This document shows positions 8,104 to 15,748 of a stretch of DNA of 64,000 nt, piece after piece; position 1 is the stretch's first letter, and each line of letters begins with the position of its first letter. This stretch comes from Marifrigoribacter sp965178585 (GTDB lineage Bacteria; Bacteroidota; Bacteroidia; Flavobacteriales; Flavobacteriaceae). The notes beneath the pieces are model-generated. The model was not told where the DNA came from. It searched no databases and saw only the letters and a program-made list of their open reading frames with translations. The stretch lies in the NCBI GenBank assembly GCA_965178585.1, contig OZ238267.1, forward strand, positions 1,612,001-1,676,000, in the 5' to 3' direction. Made by a program: the position numbers and the translations under genes.

Positions 8104-9474
8104 CTTCTCTAATTTAACTGTGAAATGACGCATAATTGGAGCTTCATCTACAATTGTATACCCTCTTTTTGCTTCATCTCTAGAATCATATATGTTTTTC
8201 AGTACAGCTGCAATATATCTCATATGATTTAAAGAATAAGTTCGTCTTGGAATAGCTAATCGCACTAATTCTAATTCAGGGTATCTGTTTTTATGAGTAA
8301 AGGGGTCTCGATCTGCTAATATGGTTCCAATTTCTACACCTCTAATCCCACCAATTATATAAAGTTCAATTGCTAAAGCTTGTGCTCTATATTCATCACG
8401 AGGTATGGTTGGTACAAATTTATTTGCATCTAGAAAAATTGCGTGACCACCAAAAGGTTGTTGAACAGGAATACCGTATTCAACTAATTGTTTCCCTAAA
8501 AAGGCAACTTGCTCTACTCTTGTTTCTAGATAGTCAAACTCAGTAGCTTCATCTAGACCAACTGCTAAAGCTCCCATGTCTCTACCGTTTAATCCGCCGT
8601 AAGTTATAAAGCCTTCGTACATAATATTAAATACAGTAGCTTTTTTATAAACAGATTCATTGTTTAGAGCAATAAATCCACCCATATTTACAAGACCATC
8701 TTTTTTAGCACTCATCGTCATACCATCTGCCAGGGAAAACATTTCTTTTACGATTTCTTTAATAGTATGGTCTTTATATTTTTCTTCTCTTATTTTTATG
8801 AAGTACGCATTTTCAGCAAAACGAGCTGCATCAAAATATAATGGAGTATCATATTTTTTACATACTTCAGAAACTTGCTTTATGTTTTCTAATGAAACAG
8901 GTTGGCCACCAGCAGAGTTACAAGTAACCGTTATGATTACAAACGGGATTTGCTCCTTGGGATGTGATTGTAGAGCACTATCAAGCTTTTCAATATTTAT
9001 ATTTCCTTTAAAAGGATGAAAAACGGAAGTATCAAAAGCTTCATCAATAGTACAATCTAATGCTATTGCTTTTCTAAATTCAATGTGCCCTTTTGTAGTG
9101 TCAAAATGAGAGTTTCCAGGAATAATATCACCCTCTTTTACTAATACAGAGAATAAAACATTTTCAGCAGCTCGTCCTTGATGTGTTGGTAAAAAATAAT
9201 CAAAACCAGTAATTCTATTTACTGTTTCTTTTAATTTTAAAAAAGATTGAGATCCCGCATAACTTTCATCGCCACGCATCATCTCAGCCCATTGATTGTC
9301 ACTCATTGCACCTGTACCTGAATCGGTAAGTAGATCGATAAAAACCTTTTCAGAAGTAAGATTAAATAAATTAAAATCAGCTTCTTTTATCCATTTTTTT
9401 CGTTGTTCAACAGTTGATGGTTTAATGTATTCAACCATCTTAGTTTTATAAGGTTCTGCGTAAGGAAGTTTCAT
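8098..9474 (-). CDS. tnaA: Tryptophanase
   Basis: This PLP enzyme splits tryptophan into indole, pyruvate and ammonia. The 458-residue protein is close to the family norm. It has FIDLLTDSGTGAMS, the PTHQGR phosphate-binding stretch, MSAKKDGLVNMGG with the PLP lysine, and a C-terminal MRHFTVKL. An aspartate in HFDTTKGH and RGVEIG further on match tryptophanase; tyrosine phenol-lyase has threonine and an arginine-containing motif at these places. I chose the ATG at 9472-9474 because a consensus promoter box lies at 9491-9498; a longer open frame reaches 9519 but would include the promoter. There is no tnaC-like leader and no tnaB permease nearby. Confidence 0.9.
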   Translation of the reverse strand: MKLPYAEPYKTKMVEYIKPSTVEQRKKWIKEADFNLFNLTSEKVFIDLLTDSGTGAMSDNQWAEMMRGDESYAGSQSFLKLKETVNRITGFDYFLPTHQGRAAENVLFSVLVKEGDIIPGNSHFDTTKGHIEFRKAIALDCTIDEAFDTSVFHPFKGNINIEKLDSALQSHPKEQIPFVIITVTCNSAGGQPVSLENIKQVSEVCKKYDTPLYFDAARFAENAYFIKIREEKYKDHTIKEIVKEMFSLADGMTMSAKKDGLVNMGGFIALNNESVYKKATVFNIMYEGFITYGGLNGRDMGALAVGLDEATEFDYLETRVEQVAFLGKQLVEYGIPVQQPFGGHAIFLDANKFVPTIPRDEYRAQALAIELYIIGGIRGVEIGTILADRDPFTHKNRYPELELVRLAIPRRTYSLNHMRYIAAVLKNIYDSRDEAKRGYTIVDEAPIMRHFTVKLEKL

Positions 9475-9490
9475 TAGTATGAGTTTATTG

Positions 9491-9498
9491 CAAAGATA
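9491..9498 (-). promoter_or_regulatory. -7 promoter box of tnaA
   Basis: On the minus strand this reads TATCTTTG, a perfect TAnnTTTG box. The expected start of transcription (about 9485) leaves roughly a 10-base leader before the ATG at 9474. No good -33 box lies at the usual distance. The box helps fix the tnaA start. Confidence 0.55.
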
Positions 9499-9575
9499 AG
9501 AAGGATGTATTTTTAGCATATGATAAATATCAGTAGCCTTATAAATTTAATAAAAGGAATTCTTATAAGAAACTT

Positions 9576-9606
9576 TTTGAAAATCAATAAATAAGCAGTA
9601 ATTTTG
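9576..9606 (+). promoter_or_regulatory. rpsA promoter, full Bacteroidota consensus
   Basis: TTTG (9576-9579) and TAATTTTG (9599-9606) are separated by 19 bases, the canonical arrangement of primary sigma factor promoters in Bacteroidota. Transcription should start near 9612-9613, leaving a leader of about 145 bases before rpsA. Confidence 0.75.
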
Positions 9607-9611
9607 CACTC

Positions 9612-9758
9612 CTTTTAGCGGCAAATTAAGAATTAAAAGGAAAGAGATAAATAAAACAATAAACACTTCTGTGTTAAAGCCGCATTAATTCTTTAATAAA
9701 CACAGAATACAAAAATCACATTTTCAGTTATTTATAAGCTGAAAATAATTATTAGCAA
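9612..9758 (+). promoter_or_regulatory. Structured 5' leader of rpsA, possible autoregulatory RNA
   Basis: The leader holds several exact complements. TTCTGTGTT (9667-9675) pairs with AACACAGAA (9699-9707). The loop of that hairpin contains GCCGC (9679-9683) and TTAATTCTT (9685-9693), which are complementary to upstream GCGGC (9618-9622) and AAGAATTAA (9628-9636). The loop-upstream pairing would make an H-type pseudoknot. A third hairpin, ATTTTCAG/CTGAAAAT (9720-9727/9739-9746), ends 12 bases before the ATG. Ribosomal protein S1 regulates its own translation in other bacteria; the same role here is inference. Confidence 0.55.
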
Positions 9759-11627
9759 ATGGCTAAAAAAGAAACAAAAGAAGAAGTACAGGATGTAGCA
9801 GTAGCTGAAACAGCTGTTGAAACTCAAGAGCAACCTGTAAAAGAAGAACCAAAAAAAGAGCTTTCTCTAAAAGAAAGAGATCCAGAAGCATTTTTAAATG
9901 ACTTTAACTGGCACAATTATCAAGAAGGAATTGATCCTATTGATGATGGTAAATTAGAAGAGTTCGAAAAATTAGTAGCAGACAATTTTGTTGATACTTT
10001 AGATGATGAGGTTGTTGAAGGTGAAGTAGTATTCATTACTGATCGTGATGCGATTATCGACATTAATGCTAAATCTGAAGGAGTTATTTCATTAAATGAA
10101 TTCCGTTACAATCCAGGTTTAAAAGTAGGAGACAAAGTAGAAGTTTTAATTGATGTGCGTGAAGATAGTACAGGACAATTAATTCTTTCTCACCGTAAAG
10201 CAAGAACAATTAAAGCTTGGGAGCGTGTTAATAAAGCACATGACGAAGGAACAATTGTTAATGGTTTCGTAAAATGTCGTACTAAAGGAGGTATGATTGT
10301 AGATGTTTTCGGAATTGAAGCATTCTTACCAGGTTCTCAAATAGATGTGAAGCCTATCCGTGATTACGATGTGTATGTTGATAAAACTATGGAATTTAAA
10401 GTTGTGAAAATTAATCACGAATTTAAAAACGTTGTAGTTTCTCATAAAGCACTTATCGAAGCAGATATCGAAGAGCAGAAAAAAGAAATTATTGGTCAAT
10501 TAGAAAAAGGACAAGTATTAGAAGGTGTTGTTAAAAACATTACTTCTTATGGTGTATTTGTTGATTTAGGTGGAGTTGATGGATTAGTACATATTACAGA
10601 CCTTTCTTGGTCTCGTATCAACCATCCAAATGAAATCGTTGAACTTGATCAAAAATTAAACGTAGTTATTCTTGATTTTGATGAGAATAAATCTCGTATC
10701 CAATTAGGTCTTAAACAACTTAGTAAGCATCCTTGGGATTCATTAGGTGAAGAAGTAAAAGTTGGTGATAAAGTAAAAGGTAAAGTAGTTGTAATCGCTG
10801 ATTACGGTGCATTTATCGAAGTAGCTGATGGTGTTGAAGGATTAATTCACGTAAGTGAAATGTCTTGGTCAACTCATTTACGTAGTGCTCAAGATTTCGT
10901 TACAGTAGGTGACGAAGTTGAAGCGGTGATCTTAACTTTAGATCGTGATACTCGTAAAATGTCATTAGGTATCAAACAAATTACTCCAGACCCTTGGACT
11001 GATATTACTAAAAAATACCCTGTTAGTTCAACACATAAAGGTATTGTGCGTAATTTCACAAACTTTGGTGTTTTTGTTGAGATGGAAGAAGGAATTGATG
11101 GTTTAATTTACATCAGTGATTTATCTTGGACTAAGAAAATTAAGCACCCTAGTGAGTTTACAAATATTGGAGACGAATTGGATGTTGTAGTATTAGAATT
11201 AGATGTTGAAGGACGTAAATTAAGTTTAGGTCATAAACAAACTACAGAAAACCCTTGGGATAAATTCCAAAAAGATTTTGCTGTAGGTACTAAACATACT
11301 GCTGCTATTGCTGAAATAGTTGATAAAGGAGCAACAATCAATTTTAACGATGAGATTGTAGCGTTTGTACCAACTCGTCATTTAGAAAAAGAAGACGGTA
11401 CAAAACTTCAAAAAGGAGAAGAAGCAGAATTCGAAATTATTGAATTCAATAAAGAATTCAAGAAAGTAGTTGCTTCACATATGACAATTCATAAGGAAGA
11501 AGAAGCTAAGATTGTAAAACAAGCAGCTAAGAAACAAGCTAAAGCTGCAATTGAGTCTAAACCGACTCTTGGTGATGCAAACGATGCACTTCAAGCTCTT
11601 AAAGATAAAATGGACGGAAAAAAATAA
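9759..11627 (+). CDS. rpsA: 30S ribosomal protein S1
   Basis: Protein S1 binds mRNA on the small ribosomal subunit and helps unfold structured initiation regions. The 622-residue product has an acidic, lysine-rich N-terminal extension (about 1-60) followed by a row of S1 OB-fold repeats. Typical repeat phrases are GVFVDLGGVDGLVHITDLSW, GAFIEVADGVEGLIHVSEMSW and GVFVEMEEGIDGLIYISDLSW. The last repeat (about 500-575) is more divergent, and the tail is lysine- and alanine-rich. Codon use is more biased than in its neighbours, as expected for a highly expressed gene. It is monocistronic, with its own promoter, structured leader and terminator. Confidence 0.97.
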   Translation: MAKKETKEEVQDVAVAETAVETQEQPVKEEPKKELSLKERDPEAFLNDFNWHNYQEGIDPIDDGKLEEFEKLVADNFVDTLDDEVVEGEVVFITDRDAIIDINAKSEGVISLNEFRYNPGLKVGDKVEVLIDVREDSTGQLILSHRKARTIKAWERVNKAHDEGTIVNGFVKCRTKGGMIVDVFGIEAFLPGSQIDVKPIRDYDVYVDKTMEFKVVKINHEFKNVVVSHKALIEADIEEQKKEIIGQLEKGQVLEGVVKNITSYGVFVDLGGVDGLVHITDLSWSRINHPNEIVELDQKLNVVILDFDENKSRIQLGLKQLSKHPWDSLGEEVKVGDKVKGKVVVIADYGAFIEVADGVEGLIHVSEMSWSTHLRSAQDFVTVGDEVEAVILTLDRDTRKMSLGIKQITPDPWTDITKKYPVSSTHKGIVRNFTNFGVFVEMEEGIDGLIYISDLSWTKKIKHPSEFTNIGDELDVVVLELDVEGRKLSLGHKQTTENPWDKFQKDFAVGTKHTAAIAEIVDKGATINFNDEIVAFVPTRHLEKEDGTKLQKGEEAEFEIIEFNKEFKKVVASHMTIHKEEEAKIVKQAAKKQAKAAIESKPTLGDANDALQALKDKMDGKK

Positions 11628-11649
11628 GTTCATTTTAAACTAAATATTT

Positions 11650-11680
11650 AAGCCTCTCTTTTTTAAGAGAGGCTTTTTTT
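11650..11680 (+). terminator. rpsA terminator
   Basis: An 11-bp stem AAGCCTCTCTT (11650-11660) with AAGAGAGGCTT (11665-11675) closes a T4 loop and is followed by further T residues. It lies 22 bases after the rpsA stop. Confidence 0.9.
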
Positions 11681-11713
11681 ATGTTACAAAATAGGTAAAC
11701 ACAAAAAAAGTAG

Positions 11714-11721
11714 TATTTTTG
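11714..11721 (+). promoter_or_regulatory. -7 promoter box of the pyrR-pyrB operon
   Basis: TATTTTTG fits TAnnTTTG exactly. The -33 position is weak (ATAG). It sits between the rpsA terminator and the pyrR ATG at 11751 and predicts a leader of only about 24 bases. Confidence 0.5.
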
Positions 11722-11750
11722 TATCCTGAACAATAGTTTAGAATCTACTT

Positions 11751-12290
11751 ATGAGTCAAAAAGTGTTACTCAACGCAACCGAAGTAAATATAGCGCTTCA
11801 TCGTTTGGCTTGTCAATTAATAGAAAATCACGATACTTTTTCAGATACAGTTTTAATTGGAATACAGCCAAGAGGAGTTTATGTGGCTGAAAGAATTAAA
11901 ACTTTATTGGAGACAGATTATAAAGTAAAGAATATTGAGTTAGGTTATTTAGATATTACTTTTTATAGAGATGATTTTAGACGAAATGATAAACCTATAG
12001 AAGCTAATAGAACTAAAATTAATTTTATAGTTGAAGGTAAAAAAGTTGTTTTTATTGACGATGTACTTTATACCGGAAGGAGTATTAGAGCTGCCTTAAC
12101 AGCTATTCAATCTTTTGGAAGACCCTTAGAAATAGAGTTATTGACATTTATAGACAGACGCTTTAGTAGACACTTACCAATACAACCAGATTATAGAGGA
12201 AGGCAAGTAGATGCTATTAATAACGAAAAAGTAATCGTTTGTTGGGAAGAAAACGATGGTTTAGATGCCGTTTATTTAATAAATAATTAA
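11751..12290 (+). CDS. pyrR: PyrR: uracil phosphoribosyltransferase / pyr regulator
   Basis: PyrR family proteins convert uracil and PRPP to UMP and, in Gram-positive bacteria, bind pyr mRNA to control attenuation. The 179-residue protein has the PRPP loop VVFIDDVLYTGRSIRAAL (about residues 100-117) and the N-terminal GIQPRGVYVAERI segment of PyrR. It heads an operon with pyrB 9 bases downstream. The leader is too short for an attenuator, so RNA-based regulation as in Bacillus is not evident; an enzymatic salvage role is more likely here. A general phosphoribosyltransferase is less likely given length and context. Confidence 0.92.
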   Translation: MSQKVLLNATEVNIALHRLACQLIENHDTFSDTVLIGIQPRGVYVAERIKTLLETDYKVKNIELGYLDITFYRDDFRRNDKPIEANRTKINFIVEGKKVVFIDDVLYTGRSIRAALTAIQSFGRPLEIELLTFIDRRFSRHLPIQPDYRGRQVDAINNEKVIVCWEENDGLDAVYLINN

Positions 12291-12299
12291 AGAATTATA

Positions 12300-13238
12300 A
12301 TGAGTGAATTAAGTGTAAAGCACTTACTGGGAATAAAATACATTACCGAAGCTGATATTCAATTGATCTTCGAAACAGCGGATCATTTTAAAGAAGTTAT
12401 TAATAGATCCATTAAAAAAGTTCCATCACTTCGAGATATTACCATTGCCAATTTATTTTTTGAAAATAGTACCAGAACCAGATTATCTTTTGAGTTAGCT
12501 GAAAAAAGACTTTCTGCAGATGTGGTTAATTTTTCTGCTTCATCATCTTCTGTTAAAAAAGGTGAAACCCTTGTAGATACTGTTAACAACATACTTTCTA
12601 TGAAAGTTGACATGGTAGTTATGAGGCATCCAAATCCTGGTGCAGGAGTATTTCTTTCTAAGCACATCAATGCAAGTATTATTAACGCAGGAGATGGTGC
12701 TCACGAGCATCCTACTCAAGCATTATTAGATTGTTACTCTATTAGAGAGCAATTAGGTGATGTGGCTGGTAAAAACGTTGTGATAGTTGGCGATATACTT
12801 CATTCTAGAGTTGCTTTATCAAATATATTTGCATTAAAAAAATTAGGAGCTAACGTTAAGGTTTGTGGTCCAAAAACCTTACTTCCAAAATTTATAGATT
12901 CTTTAGGTGTTGGTGTTGAAACTAACCTTAGAAAAGCTCTGGAATGGTGTGATGTTGCTAATATGTTGCGTGTACAAAACGAGCGTATGGATATTAGCTA
13001 TTTTCCAACAACCAGAGAGTATACTCAGCAATTTGGACTAAATAAAAAAATCCTAGATACCTTAGATAAAGAAATTATAGTAATGCATCCTGGCCCAATT
13101 AACAGAGGGGTTGAAATTACAAGTGATGTTGCAGATAGTAAACAGGCTATTATTTTAAATCAAGTGGAAAATGGTGTCGCTATAAGAATGGCAGTTTTAT
13201 ATTTATTAGCTTCAAAAATTGAAAGAAATGAAGATTAA
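12300..13238 (+). CDS. pyrB: Aspartate carbamoyltransferase catalytic chain
   Basis: This enzyme joins carbamoyl phosphate and aspartate to carbamoyl-aspartate, the second step of de novo pyrimidine synthesis. The 312-residue protein has the carbamoyl-phosphate motif FENSTRTRLSFE (about residues 53-64), GDGAHEHPTQALLD (about 130-143) and HPGPINRGVE (about 263-272). No regulatory pyrI follows, which fits a PyrR-associated, unregulated-type enzyme. It begins 9 bases after pyrR, and its last 11 bases overlap the next gene's ATG in another frame. Confidence 0.96.
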   Translation: MSELSVKHLLGIKYITEADIQLIFETADHFKEVINRSIKKVPSLRDITIANLFFENSTRTRLSFELAEKRLSADVVNFSASSSSVKKGETLVDTVNNILSMKVDMVVMRHPNPGAGVFLSKHINASIINAGDGAHEHPTQALLDCYSIREQLGDVAGKNVVIVGDILHSRVALSNIFALKKLGANVKVCGPKTLLPKFIDSLGVGVETNLRKALEWCDVANMLRVQNERMDISYFPTTREYTQQFGLNKKILDTLDKEIIVMHPGPINRGVEITSDVADSKQAIILNQVENGVAIRMAVLYLLASKIERNED

Positions 13239-13563
13239 TGCACACGATAATTACGTAATTGTTAAAGAAAAGAGTAATGATTTAGAAAATTTCTCTTTTC
13301 TATTAGAACCATTGATGTCTAATCAATTGGAAGAAAAAAACTTAATAATAGATTTGCTGGAATATAAATCTATGTCAATTGAAGATTTATCAATATTTCA
13401 AAATATTTCTAATACTCATAGAGAAGCTAATAATTCATTTGTAATAGTAAATGATAATTTAAACCTTAATGAGTTACCTGAAGAAATGGTCGTAGTGCCT
13501 ACAATTCAGGAAGCAGCGGATTTAATTGAAATGGAAGAAATAGAACGTGAATTAGGTTTCTAA
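13228..13563 (+). CDS. Small STAS-like protein between pyrB and rnz
   Basis: The 111-residue protein has no enzyme motif that I recognise. Its layout, with a strand (NYVIVKE), a strand after a hydrophilic segment (NLIIDLLEY), a helix, another strand (SFVIVN) and a final helix led by VVVPTIQEAADLIEMEEIER, resembles STAS-domain proteins (anti-sigma antagonist fold). The ATG at 13228 overlaps the pyrB end by 11 bases, and rnz begins 5 bases after its stop, so translation is probably coupled. A TTG nine bases upstream is a less likely start. In related genomes proteins at this place are sometimes labelled as RNase Z purely from context. Function unknown. Confidence 0.75.
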   Translation: MKINAHDNYVIVKEKSNDLENFSFLLEPLMSNQLEEKNLIIDLLEYKSMSIEDLSIFQNISNTHREANNSFVIVNDNLNLNELPEEMVVVPTIQEAADLIEMEEIERELGF

Positions 13564-13568
13564 ATTTT

Positions 13569-14474
13569 ATGGAACTAACTATACTAGGTTGTTATTCTGC
13601 TACTCCCAGACCAAAAACACATCCAACTTCACAAGTATTATCAATTAAGAACCATCTTTTTTTAATTGATTGTGGAGAAGGTACACAAGTTCAGTTAAGA
13701 CGTTGTAAAGTTAAATTTTCCCGTATAAAACATATTTTTATTTCTCATTTACATGGGGATCACTATTTTGGCTTAATTGGTTTGATATCTACTTTCATGC
13801 TACTTGGCAGGGAAACAGAACTTAATATTTATGGGCCAAAAGGAATTAAAGAAGTAATAATGCTTCAATTAAAACTTGGAAAGGCATGGTTTAATTATCC
13901 TATTAATTTTCATGAATTAGAAAGTAAAGAACCTGAAATTATTTTTGAAGATGATAAAGTAATTGTGCAAACAGTTCCTTTAAAACATCGAATTTACACT
14001 AATGGCTTTGTTTTTAGAGAGAAACCAGGCGATAGAAAAATAGATATAGAATCTATAAAGAAGAACAATATAGATTTAAGTTATTATAATAAAGTAAAGC
14101 AAGGTTTTGATGTTGAAAACGAAGATGGAGTTTTAATATCTAATAAGGATATAACTTTCGACCCAGAAAAGTCAAAATCTTATGCTTTTTGTTCAGATAC
14201 TCAATATTTTCCTGAATGTATTCCAAATATTATAAACGTAACTGCATTATATCATGAGTCTTCGTATTTAGATGAACATGAGCATATGTGTGTTAAAACA
14301 AGACATAGTACTGCTAGACAAGCAGCTTTAATAGCAAAGGAAGCCAATGTTGAAAAGTTAATATTGGGTCATTATTCTACACGTTATTCTAGCATCGATA
14401 AATTTAAAACAGAAGCCAAACAAGTATTCGAAAATGTAGAATTAGCTGAAGATGGTAAGAAGTTTATTATTTAA
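13569..14474 (+). CDS. rnz: Ribonuclease Z
   Basis: RNase Z cuts the 3' trailer from tRNA precursors, mainly those lacking an encoded CCA. The 301-residue metallo-beta-lactamase protein carries the zinc motif SHLHGDHYFGL (about residues 60-70), the PxKHR-like VPLKHRIYTNGF (about 137-148) and FCSDTQY, HESSYLDEH and GHYSTRY, all characteristic of the family. The three tRNA genes in this window have no encoded CCA, so an RNase Z-dependent route fits. It follows the STAS-like gene by 5 bases. Confidence 0.95.
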   Translation: MELTILGCYSATPRPKTHPTSQVLSIKNHLFLIDCGEGTQVQLRRCKVKFSRIKHIFISHLHGDHYFGLIGLISTFMLLGRETELNIYGPKGIKEVIMLQLKLGKAWFNYPINFHELESKEPEIIFEDDKVIVQTVPLKHRIYTNGFVFREKPGDRKIDIESIKKNNIDLSYYNKVKQGFDVENEDGVLISNKDITFDPEKSKSYAFCSDTQYFPECIPNIINVTALYHESSYLDEHEHMCVKTRHSTARQAALIAKEANVEKLILGHYSTRYSSIDKFKTEAKQVFENVELAEDGKKFII

Positions 14475-14541
14475 TATTTTTTTAAAGCTTTCAATCCAAG
14501 TTTATAATTCAAATTTGTAAATTGCATACTAAATTAAATGT

Positions 14542-15186
14542 ATGTCCCAAAATCTACATGATTATAGAAAAAACTATGAAAAAGGGGAGTTGTCTAAGGA
14601 ATCTGTAGATCCAAATCCTCTTCAGCAATTTAGGACATGGTTTTACGAAGTAAAAGATTCAGAAACTGTTGATGAAGTTAATGCTATGACATTAACTACA
14701 CTAGGTATAGATGGTTTTCCAAAGGGTAGAGTAGTTCTATTAAAGAAATATAATGAATACGGTTTTTATTTCTATACCAACTATTTAAGTGATAAGGGAG
14801 AATCAATAAAACAAAATGATAAGGTCTCATTATCATTTTTTTGGCCAGGGATGGAACGCCAAATTATTATTAAAGGATTTGCTAGTAAAACATCAAAAGA
14901 AGATTCTGAAAACTACTTTAACTCTAGACCAGTTGGAAGTCAGTTAGGAGCTATTGTTTCTAGCCAAAGTGAAGTAATAAAAAACAGAGATTTTTTAGAG
15001 AACAAATTAAAGTTATTAGAAAAAGAATATCAAGATAAGAAAATTGAAAAACCTGAATTTTGGGGTGGTTATTTAGTTGCACCTATTTCAATTGAATTTT
15101 GGCAGGGCAGACCTAATAGATTGCATGATAGGATTCGATATACTTTGAAGAATTACGATTGGATTATCGAACGACTATCGCCTTAA
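14542..15186 (+). CDS. pdxH: Pyridoxamine 5'-phosphate oxidase
   Basis: PdxH uses FMN and oxygen to make pyridoxal phosphate from pyridoxine- or pyridoxamine-phosphate. The 214-residue protein has ALTTLGIDGFPKGRVVLLK-like FMN-binding segments, GFYFYTNYLSDKG, the FFWPGMERQIIIKG strand pair, SRPVGSQLGAIVSSQS and a C-terminal EFWQGRPNRLHDRI motif that is diagnostic for PdxH. It lies in the pyrR-to-ppx run on the same strand, 67 bases after rnz, but that gap may contain its own promoter. Confidence 0.96.
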   Translation: MSQNLHDYRKNYEKGELSKESVDPNPLQQFRTWFYEVKDSETVDEVNAMTLTTLGIDGFPKGRVVLLKKYNEYGFYFYTNYLSDKGESIKQNDKVSLSFFWPGMERQIIIKGFASKTSKEDSENYFNSRPVGSQLGAIVSSQSEVIKNRDFLENKLKLLEKEYQDKKIEKPEFWGGYLVAPISIEFWQGRPNRLHDRIRYTLKNYDWIIERLSP

Positions 15187-15247
15187 CTATAACTTTAATA
15201 AAAAACACATAAGACTAACTATATTAGTAATTTATAATTATTACAAA

Positions 15248-15745
15248 TTGAAAACTTTATATTTACTTAGACACGCAAAATCATCTTGGAAACAACCTGG
15301 AGATGATCATAAAAGACCTTTAAAAGGAAGAGGAGAAAGAGACGCTTCCTTAGTCTCAGAACATATTAAAAACCTTGTTAAATCTCCTGAGAAAATTATT
15401 ACTAGTGATGCAACTAGGGCGAAAACTACTGCTGATTATTTTAAAAACGCAATTGGAATTTCAGATGATAACTTCATTATAAACCCAGCTTTATATGATT
15501 TTGGAGGTAAAAAAGTATTGGAAGTAATTAAAAGTTTAAGTAATTCTTTGGATTGTGTTATGATTGTTGGTCATAATCATGCACTCACATCTATTGCAAA
15601 TATGTTAGGAGATATTGGTATTGATAACATACCAACCTGTGGTTTTGTTGAAATACAATTTAATATAGAAAAATGGGAATATGCAAATTACGGCCAAACT
15701 AAAACTATTATTTATCCAAGAGATTTAAAACCAAAGAAAGATTAA
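15248..15745 (+). CDS. sixA: SixA-like phosphohistidine phosphatase
   Basis: The 165-residue histidine phosphatase begins MKTLYLLRHAKSSW, with the catalytic RHAK motif at residues 8-11 and the second histidine in IVGHNHALT. Short, single-domain members of this type are called SixA, which removes phosphate from phosphohistidine in phosphorelay or PTS proteins. The real substrate here is unknown. The start is a TTG at 15248; no ATG fits in frame. The ppx-like gene starts 3 bases after its stop, so the two are almost certainly one transcript. Confidence 0.85.
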   Translation: MKTLYLLRHAKSSWKQPGDDHKRPLKGRGERDASLVSEHIKNLVKSPEKIITSDATRAKTTADYFKNAIGISDDNFIINPALYDFGGKKVLEVIKSLSNSLDCVMIVGHNHALTSIANMLGDIGIDNIPTCGFVEIQFNIEKWEYANYGQTKTIIYPRDLKPKKD

Positions 15746-15748
15746 TTT

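Noticed and set aside
9475..9519. Fifteen extra N-terminal residues on tryptophanase
   Set aside because: The stretch contains the TATCTTTG promoter box, and the family starts at about the MKLPYAEP methionine.
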